Origin: Neovahlkampfia damariscottae
Lineage: Eukaryota; Heterolobosea; Selenaionea; Neovahlkampfiida; Neovahlkampfiidae
Reading direction: 5' to 3'
Assembly (NCBI GenBank): GCA_016618085.1
Contig: JABLTG010000007.1
Span: 1 to 64,000 of the forward strand
Length of the DNA: 64,000 bases
The notes beneath the pieces are model-generated. The model was not told where the DNA came from and did no database searches. It saw only the letters and a program-made list of their open reading frames with translations. Below are positions 44,338 to 57,300 of the stretch, in pieces (positions within the stretch are counted from its first letter, which is position 1; the number at the start of each line of letters is the position of its first letter). Made by a program: the position numbers and the translations under genes.

Positions 44338-45600
44338 GATGCTCTTAAGTTGTTAATTTTGATGAATGTGATGAAGCTATGCTAAATTTATTTTCTTCAA
44401 TGTTGCTTATATATAACGTCAAAAGAATTATATTGTATGTTGGGAAATAAATTTTATTTCCAGTCGCCATTGACTTCTGAAATATTTATACTAACTTTCC
44501 AATCTAGCATGAGGGCTGATAAAAAATCCTCACAAAACTCTTTGACTCCATATTGAAAATCATAAATCAATTGACTGATGTTTGCTTCAGAGATGTTATC
44601 ATCCTCCAATATTTTGTTCTCATCTTTATAATAAATCTTTGGAATAGGAATAACCAATTTCAAAGATTTTAGAATTGGATCATTGCCTGTGTGAGGCAAT
44701 ATCAATTCTCTGTGAGCGGCATAGTTTCTAGAAAAGTGTAAATCATGTAAGTTTCTGCCATATTTGATGTTGGAAATTCTGTATCACTCTAATAATACTA
44801 TCAATATTGGTTTCGTTAATTTTTATAACTTTTTCCAACAGTCTCACGATTTAATGTCTATGGTACTTTATCGTGGTATGCAATGAAGAAAGTTTGGTCA
44901 TTTCGTAATTCTTGTGTTTTTTTTTTGGTATCATCAAACTTTACATTCTCTCTTCTTTTTCATCTTTTGATTTACCACCTATTACCTCCATTGTATTATA
45001 TAGTAATCCTGGTCCCTAATCCCACGGTGTTTCAGTTCCAATGTTCTAATATGAATGGTTAATCGATCAATTCTATTTAAATTTTTTAACATCTTTTTCT
45101 TCATTTCTTTTCTAACAAGGCTCTCTTTATCTCCTTCATTTGTTTTATAATTTCGTCTCTTGTTTTTGGTTTCTTTTTTTTTTTTTTAAGTTGTTAAGAT
45201 TTTCTCCTGAAACTTAAACGCTGATCTTGAGATGATTGTTGTTTTATCTTTGAAGTTTTCTGTTTCTTTCTTTTATCTTTTCTTCTTTAGATAGTTTCTT
45301 TCAGATCCTTGGTTACCAAGGCTCGGTTCTTTCTTGAAAGTTTGGACTTTTTAATTTTGACCAAATTCTTCAACTTGGTAACATGAAAAATATCTTAATC
45401 TAACATGTTCTCATTTCTACTTGTAGCGATGGATCAGTTTAGAGCACATAGGAACATGTGTGGTATAGTTATTAAAAGTGGACCTTATGAAAAGCTGAAA
45501 AACTCTTTTTTATAATCTCTTCCCAAGAAAAAACTACCAATCAAAATCAAGAGTTTTTCAAACTTTTTTCTGGGTAAAGGGTTAAGTTAGAAACAAAGGT
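44338..45600. pseudogene. Gene-poor patch with decayed coding remnants on the minus strand
   Basis: The longest gene-free stretch inside the array. On the minus strand, 44454-44780 is open and reads like protein (RELILPHTGNDPILKSL; IYYKDENKILEDDNI) but lacks a start. Around 45000-45170 another open piece (NEGDKESLVRKEMKKKM; RIDRLTIHIRTLELKHRG) follows the same strand. A CCAAT box lies near 45532. Stops and frame changes separate the pieces, so I read this as a decayed host gene of unknown identity. Positions 45307-45321 form a perfect 7+1+7 palindrome. No transposase or other mobile-element signature is visible. Confidence 0.4.
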
Positions 45601-45637
45601 TTATTTGTAGAACGTGACTAATTATATAGGAGTCTTA

Positions 45638-46156
45638 ATGAGTGTTTTTATTCGAAGATTCAAAACATTATTCAACAAGTTCTTTAAAAATGATCAAACT
45701 GAAAAGTTAATCAAGAAAAAAAATAGAATATTATATCCAGATAAATCTATTTATGAAGGCACTAATAATAAACTGATATTAATTTTTAATAGGACAAAAA
45801 ATTGTTTGATTTTTTTTTTTATTAATATTCTAGGTGACATCTGTTGAAGAAAAACCTCATGGTTTTGGTAAATTGACGAAGGCTGACGGTACAGTTTATG
45901 ATGGTAAGAAGTTTCATTCTTTTTAAAGACAAAGGACAATGGAAATTGGGAAGACCAAATGGAAAAGGTAATTAATTATTTGTTAAATATATTATTCAAA
46001 AAGGAAAACTAATTTATCCAAATGGTATTCTAAATAACATTTCATTTTTAAAAAATTGATTTAGGAGACTCCATTGAAGGAAATTTTGAAAAAGGAAATC
46101 CAAAAGGAATATGTAAAATAATTGTTGGTGGAAAAGAAGGTGAAAGAGAATTTTAA
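45638..46156 (+). CDS. Small MORN-repeat protein
   Basis: Six exons (45638-45758, 45793-45803, 45834-45903, 45929-45967, 46004-46024, 46065-46156), 117 residues. After a basic amphipathic N-terminus (MSVFIRRFKTLFNKFFK), MORN repeats run: SIYEGQKIV...KPHGFGKLTKADGTVY, GQWKLGRPNGKGKLIYPNG and SIEGNFEKGNPKGICK. MORN repeats bind membranes or scaffold proteins. The first intron begins GC rather than GT, and exon 2 is 11 nt; both are needed to produce an unbroken repeat. Intron 3 is only 25 nt. The ATG was chosen as the first in frame. Confidence 0.75.
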
Positions 46157-46170
46157 CTACATAATTTTGA

Positions 46171-46175
46171 CCAAT
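46171..46175 (+). promoter_or_regulatory. CCAAT box, acyl-CoA synthetase gene
   Basis: CCAAT inside the 35-bp gap between the MORN stop and the acyl-CoA synthetase ATG, 17 bp before the ATG. Confidence 0.55.
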
Positions 46176-46191
46176 AAAATCATTTAACGAA

Positions 46192-48334
46192 ATGCTTTAT
46201 TCTTTTTTGATCTTTTTGTTGGTTGTTCTTGTTTTGATTTATTTTTTAATATTTCATTTACCAAAAGCACCAAAATATAGAAAAGAAGGTAACTTAAAAA
46301 AAAAGTACAAATAATATTATCCAGCTCCTCATAAAAAAATAACTATTTTTGAGAATGACTCAATTCCTTTTCGTTTGTTAGTTCAATCTTTTAAACAAGG
46401 TAATATTATATTATAATAGTTACATATATAGGAGAATTACCTGCTTATTGGGTTAAAAAGAATGGAGTTTGGACAAGTACTTCATGGAATTCTTATACCA
46501 AAAAAATTAAAATTGTATCACGTTCTCTTTTAAGTTTAGGTATTAAAAGAGATGATAAGATATGTATTTTATCAAAGAATAGACCTGAATGGTGTATTTT
46601 ATGTTTAGGTTCAATGTGTATTGGATGTATTCCAGTTGTAAGATTTTAAAATAATAATATTAAAATAACAAAAGGGTATTTATCAATCAAGTTCATCAAA
46701 AGATATTAATTTTATAATTGAACATTGTGATGCTAAAATAATATGCGTTGAAGATAAAAAACAATTTTTAAAATTAGAAGAGAATATCATTAAAAAAATG
46801 AAAAAAATAATAATATTAGATGAAGATGAAATGTTAATGGATGAAGAAACATCTTTTTTAAATGGAAAAAAAATATCAAATTTTAAGAATATTATAAATT
46901 GGAAATCTTTTCAAAATTTAAAATCAAAAATTAAAGAAATATTAGTAGATGAATCAATTAGTAATATTAAATTAGATGATCCAGCTGTATTCATTTACAC
47001 TGTAACTGGTAAAGGTGATCCAAAAGGTTCTATTTTATCACATCGAAATATTTCATTTGCAACATCAGTTAGCAAATTTATTGGTTCTTTATCAAATAAG
47101 AGTGTATTTTTATCTTATTTACCTTTAGCTCATATTGCAGAACAAATATTTTCAATTCATTTACATGTTACAGTTGGATATCAAATATACTTTACAGAAG
47201 ATAGAGAAGTATTTCAATCATTAAAACAAACAAGACCTACAGCAATGTTTGCAGTTCCAAGAGTTTGGGAGAAAATTCATGATTGTATTTTAAATAAAAT
47301 GCATAAATCAAGTATTGGAAGATATATTCTTTTTATGTGGTCAATGAATGTTGCAAAATGTGCAATTGAACATAAAAATGCAGGATATGAAATTACTGGT
47401 CTATTGGGTATTAAATATAGTTTTGTTAAGAATGTTATATTTCCTTCAATAAAAGAAGCATTGGGATTTGGTAGAATTGAAATTTGTGTTTCAGGAGGAG
47501 CACCAATTGATGTTAAAATATTAGAATTCTTTGCTGGTTTGGATATTCAGTAAATAATGAATTTAAAATTGATCCTTTTTAGAATATTAGATGTTTATGG
47601 ATTATCAGAAACATCAGGAATTGTTTCAACAAATAAGTAATATTATTTTAAAAATAACAAAAAGGTCTAATTGTGCAAAATTTGGGAGTGTTGGAATGTT
47701 AAGTCCACAAACAGAACTTAAATTTAATGAAGAAAATGAGATTTTAATAAAAAGTCCAACTGTATTCTCAGGATATTATAAATCAAATAAAAATAATGTG
47801 ATTGATAAAGATGGTTATTTACATACTGGTGATTTAGGTAGATTAGATGAAGATGGATATTTGTGGATAACAGGAAGAAAAAAGAATATTGTTATTACTT
47901 GTAAGTTATTAATTTTGATTTAATATCATCACCTAGCTGGTGGAAAGAATATTTCTCCAGAAAATATAGAGAATCAGTTGAAATATACATCACCTCTAAT
48001 TTCAGATGCTTGTGTAATTGCAGACAAAAGAAAGTTTTTAACTTGTTTAATATCATTAAATATGCAAGCTGCTCATGAATTGGCAGCAAAAATCAATGCC
48101 AAATATCCATTACATTCAAATAAGAAAATAATCAAAATTATAAATACTGTTGTAAAGAAAGTAAATACAAATTTAGGAAAAGTTGAAAAAATCAAAAAAT
48201 TTAGAATTGTTTTAAAAGATTACATTTCAATGAATAATTTTGAATCTTCAATCAAAAGAAGAGAAGAAATTGAAATGAAATATTCAGACATTATTGAATC
48301 AATGTATTCAGAAGAAGATGAAGAATCAAAATGA
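46192..48334 (+). CDS. Long-chain acyl-CoA synthetase, bubblegum (ACSBG) type, altered A3 motif
   Basis: Seven exons (46192-46288, 46325-46399, 46432-46637, 46675-47549, 47583-47636, 47665-47900, 47937-48334), 646 residues. An N-terminal membrane anchor (residues 1-24) precedes an ANL-fold enzyme: SWNSYTKKIKIVSRSL, ILSKNRPEWCI, YLPLAHIAEQ, VPRVWEKIH, YGLSETSGI, GYLHTGDLGRLDEDGYLWI and TGRKKNIVI. These match ACSBG-type synthetases that activate long-chain fatty acids. The usual A3 loop Y-T-S-G-T-T-G-x-P-K-G is replaced by YTVTGKGDPKG, losing the conserved Ser and Thr that contact ATP phosphates. Adenylation may be weakened or absent. Confidence 0.88.
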
Positions 48335-48342
48335 AAAAACAT

Positions 48343-51300
48343 TTATTTTTTAAGTAGTTGAAAAGATTCAATGATGTCAATTAGTTTAATAGTTTCATTC
48401 TCACCACCATATAAAATTAATGAATCATCTTTCAATAATAATGTTGAACCAATTCTGGCCATTGGTTGATTTAAAGTTTTATCAATTTGAGTGAATAATT
48501 TGGTTTCAAAATTATAATTAAATAATTGATCAAAATATTCATTACCATCAAATCCACCAAAAATAAACATTTCTTTTTCATTTGAAATGGATGAATGACC
48601 AAATCTTGGTGATATTTTATCTCCATTTTTTTCAATCAATTTCCATTCATTTTTGGTGAAATTAAATTCAAATACATCATTCAATGCTTTTGAATTCTCA
48701 TCAATTCCACCAAACAAACATAAAACTGATTCATTTGATTCATTAGTAAAAGATTCTAATGTGCATAATGATCTTGAATTTGGTGATTTATCATCATTTT
48801 TAATTTCATTCCATGTTAATTTTTCAATATCAAAATAATGTAAATCATTCAAAGATTGATCACCTTTATCTATTCCACCAAATACAGCGATTTTATTTGT
48901 ATCAAATAAACAACAACATTGATTTGTTCTTGATGAAATTGTACCTGTAACTTTGGGAATTGACCAACTTTGTGTTTTTAAATCAAATACATGAACTTTT
49001 GAATAAACTTGTTTTCCTTTTCCACCAAAAACAAAAATTTCGTCTTTAAATAAAATGCAAGATTGATTTTTGCGAGCTTCTGGTTGTTGTCTTGCTTTGT
49101 TTTGTTTAACTTTTGTCCAATCAAGAGATTCAAAATCAAAAATGAGCATTTCTTGATTTGGAACAATTGCACTATTTTTTTCATGTAGACCACCAAACAA
49201 ATAAATTGAATTATCTCTCATAAAAGTAGAATGAAAACTTCTTCCAATAGATTGTTTTGATTTAATTTTTGACCAATCATTTTCTGTATCTTCATCTTCA
49301 ATAGCAAATTCCAAGTCATCTTCATATTTTTCAATAATTTCATCTTCTAATTTTAAGAAATTGATATCTTTAAAATAATTCTTTTCATTATCACCACCAA
49401 ACAAAATTAAATTTCCATCAAAATAAATTAATGAATGATTTGCTCTTTCTTTGATTTCTGATGAATCAAATATGAGTGTCCAAATTGATGTTTCCATATT
49501 GAATTCATATAAATCTTGAAAATAAATTTCACCATCAAATCCATTTGATAAATATAATAAATCACCAAATTTACAGACAGATTGTCCAATTCTTTTTTCA
49601 GGTAAATCACCATCATCTTCTGTTAATTTCCATTCCAATGTTTTAAAATCAAATTCATGTAAATCATTTAAATATTCATTCTCTTTATCAAATCCACCAA
49701 ATAAAAAGATTGTATTCTTTTTTGAATTAAAAATTAGTGAACTTCCAAATCTTTCTGATGGAATATTTTCATCATCATCATTATCATCTTGTTTCAAAGT
49801 ATTGTTAATTTCAATTTTATTCCATTTTAATTTTTTGATATCAAATGTATACAAATCATTAAAATAATTATCATAATCTTTTCCACCAAATAAACAAAAT
49901 TTGTTTGATTTAATCATTGAAATTGAAGAATTAGATCTTTTTGAAGGTGGAATACCATTATAATCTAATTCTTTCCATTCTTTTGTTTCAAAATTAAATT
50001 GATAAATTGAATTATTTAATTCTCCTTTTTCATTCATACCACCAAATGTATAAATTGAATCTAAATATGAAAATGAAACATGTCCAATTAATTGAATTGG
50101 ATTCTTTGGTATAATAATTTCAATTTCATTAGTTTCTAAATTAAATGAAATTAAATTCTTTGAAAATGTATTTTCTGATATTTTACCACCAATTAAATAT
50201 AAAATATTATCATCTTTTGTTTGATATAAAACTTGAGAATGTTTTGAAATTTCATGAATTGGATTTATTAATGAATCAATTTGAATATTGGATTCCCATT
50301 TCATTAATTCTTTTGGAACTATTGGTTCACAACCACCTGCACATTTAAATGGATCAAGTTTAATATGATCTGCTACTGGATACCATTTTGTATCAGAACT
50401 ATCTGTATTACTATAAACAAGTACACGAGCTAAATATAGAATTAGAATAAATTTAATTTTTACATTTTGTTGAAACACCTAAATACTTTCCACTATTAAA
50501 TAATAATGAATATGATTTAATCTCAGTATCATTTTCAATAACTTTAAATAATTTATCTGCTGATGTTGTACAAACAACATGTAAATTATTTGAACCTGTT
50601 AACAAAAATTGATCACAAAATTGATGAACTGTAAATTTTGTTTCTGAATCAATTTCATCTTTAACATCAGGTTGCATAGTTGTATTATAGAAAAAGTATT
50701 TTTCAAGATGTGTTCTTAATGATATAACTGCACCATCTTTAAATGGACCAACTGCTTTTTTTGGATAAAATGGATAAAATCTTGTTTCTAAATTTAATGA
50801 ACTTTGAACAAAATTAATTTTTCCATTTTTATCAATAGAAATGAATTTTTCATTTTTAATTTGAAAAGTGAATCCTTTTTCATATGAAACATCTAATTCT
50901 TTGATTGAAATTTCATCATAATTTAAAAATTTGATAAGATTTCCAGTTGAATCAATAAACTTAAATTTACCATCATCAATTTGTTCAATCTTCACATAAC
51001 AGAAAGGAGTAACTTTAGTTGATAAAGATATTTCATCATTTTTAAATTCAATATATTTTGAATCTGATGTTTTTACAACTAATTTTGAATCTTTATAAAA
51101 TGGACCAACTCCTAATAATTTTGAACTTGGTTCTTCAGGAAACCATTTTGTATTTTGTGATTTTGAATCATTATAGATTTTAAGAGTCATATCAGAAGAA
51201 ATACCTAAATATTTTCCAGATTTAGATTGAAAAGTATATCCATTCACATCTGGATCTTTTAATGCAACAATTTTAAATTCTGTATTTCCAGTTTCTGCTG

Positions 51301-54300
51301 TTAATTTTAATTTTCTTGAATCTTTAAATGTGAATTTATTTTTTGATAATTCAACAGTAAAAACACAATCCTTATTTGTTTCATTCACAATTGTTGGTGA
51401 ATAATTTGATCCATAAGATGCATACGTTCCCCAAAATGATCTCAAACATAATTTTTTTCCATGTTCAAATGGTCCAACGTTATCAATAAAACTTTGTTTT
51501 GGTTCTGTTTTATTTGGAATGAATGAAATAGTATCTCCTTCATTGTATAAAGTAACAGCAAATTTTAGTGGACCTGTCACTCCAGTATATGCTGTTCCCA
51601 AATATTCATTATTTTTGTATAAATCCATGATATTTTGATCTAAATCAATAGAAACACCAATTTCATCACCAATTTGTGGAGCATTTTGAAAAGTGAGTTG
51701 ATTTTTATTGTGATATATTGATCCATTATAGCAATAAAAAGCCCATCCTTTTGTTCCATGTGATAACCATGTTTGTGCATTATTATTGACAAATGGGTCC
51801 ATCACACCAAACATAATTTCCATTGGAATCATTGCTTTCTCAATTTTAAATGATGCAAAATGTTTTCCTTTTGTCATAAATTCAGTTGAAACAATTGTTT
51901 GAGGAGATTTTACAGATGTTTTTTTTGCAGTCAAATAATTATTTGTTAACAAAACTGAGTCACATTGAGCAAGAATTATTCCTTTTGGTATTTTTGGTTC
52001 CAATTCGTATTCATTTATGGTTATGGAATCTTCTGGTCCATATAAGGAAACACTAGCTCTTACAGGTCCATAAACACTGATATGTTAATTAATATGATGA
52101 TTTACCTGGTTGATGCAATTCCTAAATATACACCATTTTTAAAAAATTCAATCGTAAATTTGTCAAGATCAAAGATTACACCTATTTTATCACCTTTTGT
52201 GTATCTTTGTGCATAAGTTGCAGCCTTGGAATTATGATATGCACTTCCCCAACCATAATATGCCCATCCTGATGGCCCATGACTTAAAAATTGATTATTC
52301 TTTTGAAATACAGGATTTGCTACTCCTACCATCATATCATTTGAGGATCCTGCATCTTTGTCAATTGTAACACTAAAATAATGTCTCCCTTTTTCATAAA
52401 GTTTTGAACCAAAAATTGAAACTGGACCTTTCAATTTGTTGTTTTTTCTGGCAGTTTTATTCTTATTTGCTAATTCAACACCTTCAGCAAGTTTTATTTG
52501 ATCGTCAGTATAAAAAGTCAATGAAAATGGATCAAGTGCATTCAAATCAATGGAAACTTCAGCATCTTGTTCATTTAATGAAATGAATGGAATTAATCTT
52601 TTTTCTGAGATTGAGAATAACAATTCTTTTTTTTTGCCATTAACCAAAAATTCTATTTCTTTTTTGATAAAATTTACTGAAACGGAAACAACATCACCCT
52701 CCATAAATGTAAAAGGTGCACTTTTTGCATTTCCTTCAATAATAACAGTCCCATCACCATTGATGATTGAAGCTTTAGAAAAATCTGTTTCATTTGGTGT
52801 TATGACACCAACTGAAATTTTAGATAATTTTGACTTCAAAATCTTAACATCCCAAAAATATGATACTTCTGATTCGTTCAATACATAGTTACCATACACA
52901 TTCACACTTGAGTCATTTCCTGAATTTATCACATTATCATGAACAGCACTTTGATTTGATGAGACAAATTTCATTGTGTCAAATGTTGGAATGGTTGCAA
53001 GTGGGTCAAGTGTAACAGTATCTTCTTCATCAAAAAGTGTGACACAACCTGAAATTGGATATTTGACATTTTTAAATGCAACACCTTGTGAAACATCATT
53101 GACAAAAAATTCCAAAGATTGATTATCTGAATCAAATAACAAACCAATTTCATCACCTTCTTTAAAGCCAATTCCATAAGGAATATCATTTCCAATGTTT
53201 CCGTTTGAATGAAATGAATATCCTGTTGTAATTTGGTCTAATGGTTTCTTATCATTGAAATTTACTGTTGATTGAATAGCACCAATTATTATCTTATTTT
53301 TACATTTCTCAATTTTTATTGAGCAATAATGTTTTCCAGTTTGATAGTCCATTGCAACATTTGAAGATAATATTTCTTTTTGTTTCAAAGAAATTGTTCG
53401 GTTGTTGTTAGAAAATGTCAATCCTTCTCTTTTTTGAAACTCTTGAGGAGGTAATTTTCCGACCAAAAGAACTGCATCAACTTCATAATATGATTTTGTC
53501 TTCATACAATCAATATCTAATCTTATGTGTCTTGTTTTAAAATTATTGTTTTTGAGTGGTGGTGAAAAGATTCTTGCTTTTGGTTGTGGATCTGTCTCTG
53601 CAAATCCTTCCCAAAATGTCACCCAATTTCCTTGATTATTTTTTCCAGAAATTTTAACACAACACCCAACATTATACGTTTCATAAACATTCACATTAAG
53701 AGGGAAAACATCTTCTTCATATTCTAATTCTAAAAATTCTTTTGTTCCTTTTTCTGTTTTTGGTGACCATGTTGTACTGTGATCACCATATTTTGGATAA
53801 GTGTTTGAAGGTCCAATAAGATTTGTATGTGGAAATGTTGCTTCGTCAGATGAATAATTTGGGACTTTCATAACCCATTGATTAATAAATGACTTGATAT
53901 AGGATGGTTCTGATGATTCTAAACTTAATTCGATTTCATCTTTTTCATCATATAGATAGATTGCCAACATTGGATTGATTTCTGGAAGATCTCCAAAAGG
54001 TTGTCCCATATGTTTTCCATTTACAAAGAAATCAACAGTTCCAACATCACAGTCATATGTCAATCCAACAATATCATTTTTTTTAAATTCTACTCCAAAT
54101 TTTTGAATATCTCTTTCTTTTGAAATTGTTGCTGATGAATTGTAAAGCCACAAATGAGATGAAATGTTCTTTTCTTCAAATTTTGACAAATCAACATCTT
54201 GAACCTCAACAGAAGTATTTTCACCAAATAAAGTGATTGCAGGATAAAATGGTAATGTTGAAAATGGTATTTCAATAGTATTTGATAATACTCCATTCTT

Positions 54301-57300
54301 AAAGAAATTAATTGCTCCTTCTGTTAAAGAAATTCCAACAATGTCATTAGTTTCAAATATTTTGTCTTGAGAACTCTTGAATTCAACTTTTGTTTCTCCA
54401 TCAACAAAATATTGTCCATCTCTTGAAAATGAATATTCTCCTTTTCCACATCCAACCCAATTGTATTGAGGATGTTGACGTGAACCTGTTGGTGTGATTT
54501 CTTTGAATTGTGGTGCAAGTCCTACAATGATCATGTCATTTCCTTCACAACGTAAAACTTTAAATTCAAAATAACTTAAAACTCCTTGTTTCATTGGTAC
54601 TTTTGAAATAACAGAATTAGTTGCATTTTGTTTTTGAATAATCATTTTTCCATTTTCAACAACGAGTGGTGAAAACATTGTTAAATTTTCAAATCTAAAA
54701 TCTTTGATATTTTGAGATGAAGAATAAACAACTTTGTCAGCCAACCCAATTCCCATTTGTGTTTTCATTTCATTAATTTTAATTTGAAAATATGATCTTC
54801 CACGTCTAGTGATTGGTTGTGAATAAATTATCTGTGGATTTTTTTGAATTAATTTTGCAGTTAATAAATTTTCAGAAACATTAATACCAGGAGCATCTTC
54901 AACAAATCCATGATCCAAAGGTAATTTTGCATAAGTATCAATTTCAATTTCATCATTAGTATCATAAAGTGTTACAGCACAAGAAACAGGTCCAGTTACA
55001 CCTGAATATGCAATTCCAAGACATCTTCTGTTGTGAAAAAATTGTAATGTTTTTTCTTCCAAATCCAAAAATACACCAATTCTATCATCTTTTTTGAAAC
55101 CTTTTCCATAATTTTTAGTAAAAATACTATTTGAATATAATTTTCCATCCGCTGTAAGTCCCCAACCATATTGTGAATCCGAGAGTTGACTATTGATGTT
55201 TGTCAAAACACTTTTATCTGAAACACCAATCATAATATTTGAAGGTGATTTGGTGTTGACAATTCTAACTTCCCAATAATGACGATTTACAGTCCATTCA
55301 GATGTACCAAAAACTGTTTTGTATCCTGGATAATTTGTATTTTTAAGATTTAAATTATTTTTTGAAAGTATTAATCCTTGAACACTTGTAAACAGATTAA
55401 AATGATCATCTGTCTTTTTTAAATTATTGTCACCAAGACTTGTTGAAGTTGTGTTTGGTTGAACAGCATTTGGATTGATTGATATTTCATCAAGTATACT
55501 TGAGAGTGTAACACCAAATGAAACAGGTCCAGATACTTTTGTAAATGCAGCACCTAAATTTGTATTGTTATGGTAAAAAACAACAGTTTGTGCAACTAAA
55601 TCCAATAAAACACCAATTGTATCACCAATAGAAAATTTTGGTCTTGTTGTATTTGTTTGTTTTGATTGAAGAACATAAGTCCCATCTCCTTTATATCCCA
55701 TACCATAACTTGTGTGGGAGAGATACATAGATGTTGATGTACTCAAGCTACTATCAAATATTCCAACCATTATATTTGAAGGATTTGTTGTGTTGTTAAT
55801 TTTAAATTCGCAATAATGCTTTCCAGTAGTATAAACTTGAGATAAAGAAACAGTTCTAATGCAATCAGAAGGTTCACCAAGTTTTGCGGTTAAATTATTA
55901 TTTGACAATAAAATTCCCAAGTACCCTTGAGCAAATGATAATGAAACAGATGTTCCAACTGAAGTTGGTGGTTTTGCAAGGCAATTTAAAACAACTTCAT
56001 CTGAAAAATCATAAAGTGTGACTGCAGGAGAAACAGGTCCAGAAATCCCTGAATAACAAACTCCTTGAGAAGTACCATTCAAAAAGAATTCAAGTGTCTT
56101 TTTTGCAAAATCTGCAGAAACTCCAATAATGTCGCCAGTTTTAATTGGTTGTCCATATGGTTTTGAAACAGAATTGAATGAAGATGTTCCAGATAAACCA
56201 TAACCCCATCCATAGGAAGAACTTCAAGTTTTCAGTTTTTTTCTATTTCTTACTGAGATAAATAAGTTTTTGGATTTTGTAAATATACTGGATCACAAAT
56301 TCCAACCATAATACTTGATGGTGAAGTTGTTTTGACAATTTGAACTTCCCAATAATGATATCCTTGACTTAAACTATTTGTTGCAAAAACAGTTGTCAAT
56401 TGATTGTTCATGGTTTCAGCATATTTTGCTGTTAAATTTCCATTAGATAATGAAACACCTGGTATTGGTTTAAAACTGAAGCTGTTTCCTATTAAAGGTT
56501 GTGAGATAGTGGTACCAATTCCAACATTAGAACCTTGATTTGTTGGTATTACGGCATTAGAATTTAAAATAACTTCATCATTCAAATCATACAAAGTGAC
56601 AGCACAATCAACTGGACCTGAAACATTTGTATAAGCAATACCTTGAGATATTCCATTTAAAAAGAATTCTATGCTAGTTGTTGTCAGATTTAAACTGACT
56701 CCAATGACATCACCTGCTTTATAACTTGATCCATAAGGGTTTGACAACTTATTGTGAAATTTATCTCCATTGTATCCATAATATCCCTTTTTGGAATTAA
56801 AATAATTTTAAACTTACCCAACCATATGAGCAACTAATTAAGGTGTAAAAATATTGATTTTATTTACTGTGATAAAAATGTTTTTGTATCAGTCAAGAAT
56901 CCGGAATCTGCAACACCAATCATAATATTGGAAGGAATTGAAGTATTAACAATTTTAATTTCCCTGGTCGAAAATTTAATAAAAATACCATTTACCAATA
57001 ATGTATTCCTGTGCTCCACATATTTTTTGAAAATACTGTTCTAATTTGATTGTTGGATAATTCTCCAAACTTGGCAGTTAAATTATTATTTGAAAGTATG
57101 ATCCCAACAGCAGGACTAAAATTAAATTTGGAAGTTCCTTGATTTTTTGAGGTGCTAATCGGTGAACTTGATATCGTTGCAATTGATGTTCCCAAGTTTG
57201 GTTCAGTTGCTTGTGGAAAATAATCAAGATCATCAGCAAGATTGAAAAATGTTATTGCAGGTGACAAAGGAACACTTGTATCTACATTTGAAAAAGCAAC

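Noticed and set aside
44338-45600. Transposon or retroelement insertion
   Set aside because: No terminal repeats, target-site duplication, transposase or reverse-transcriptase motifs could be seen; decayed host sequence fits better.
50430-50478. A separate kelch gene starting with a hydrophobic leader near 50478
   Set aside because: The leader is translated intron. The donor and acceptor at 50463/50430 join a fascin-like repeat perfectly in frame, so the kelch part belongs to the giant gene.
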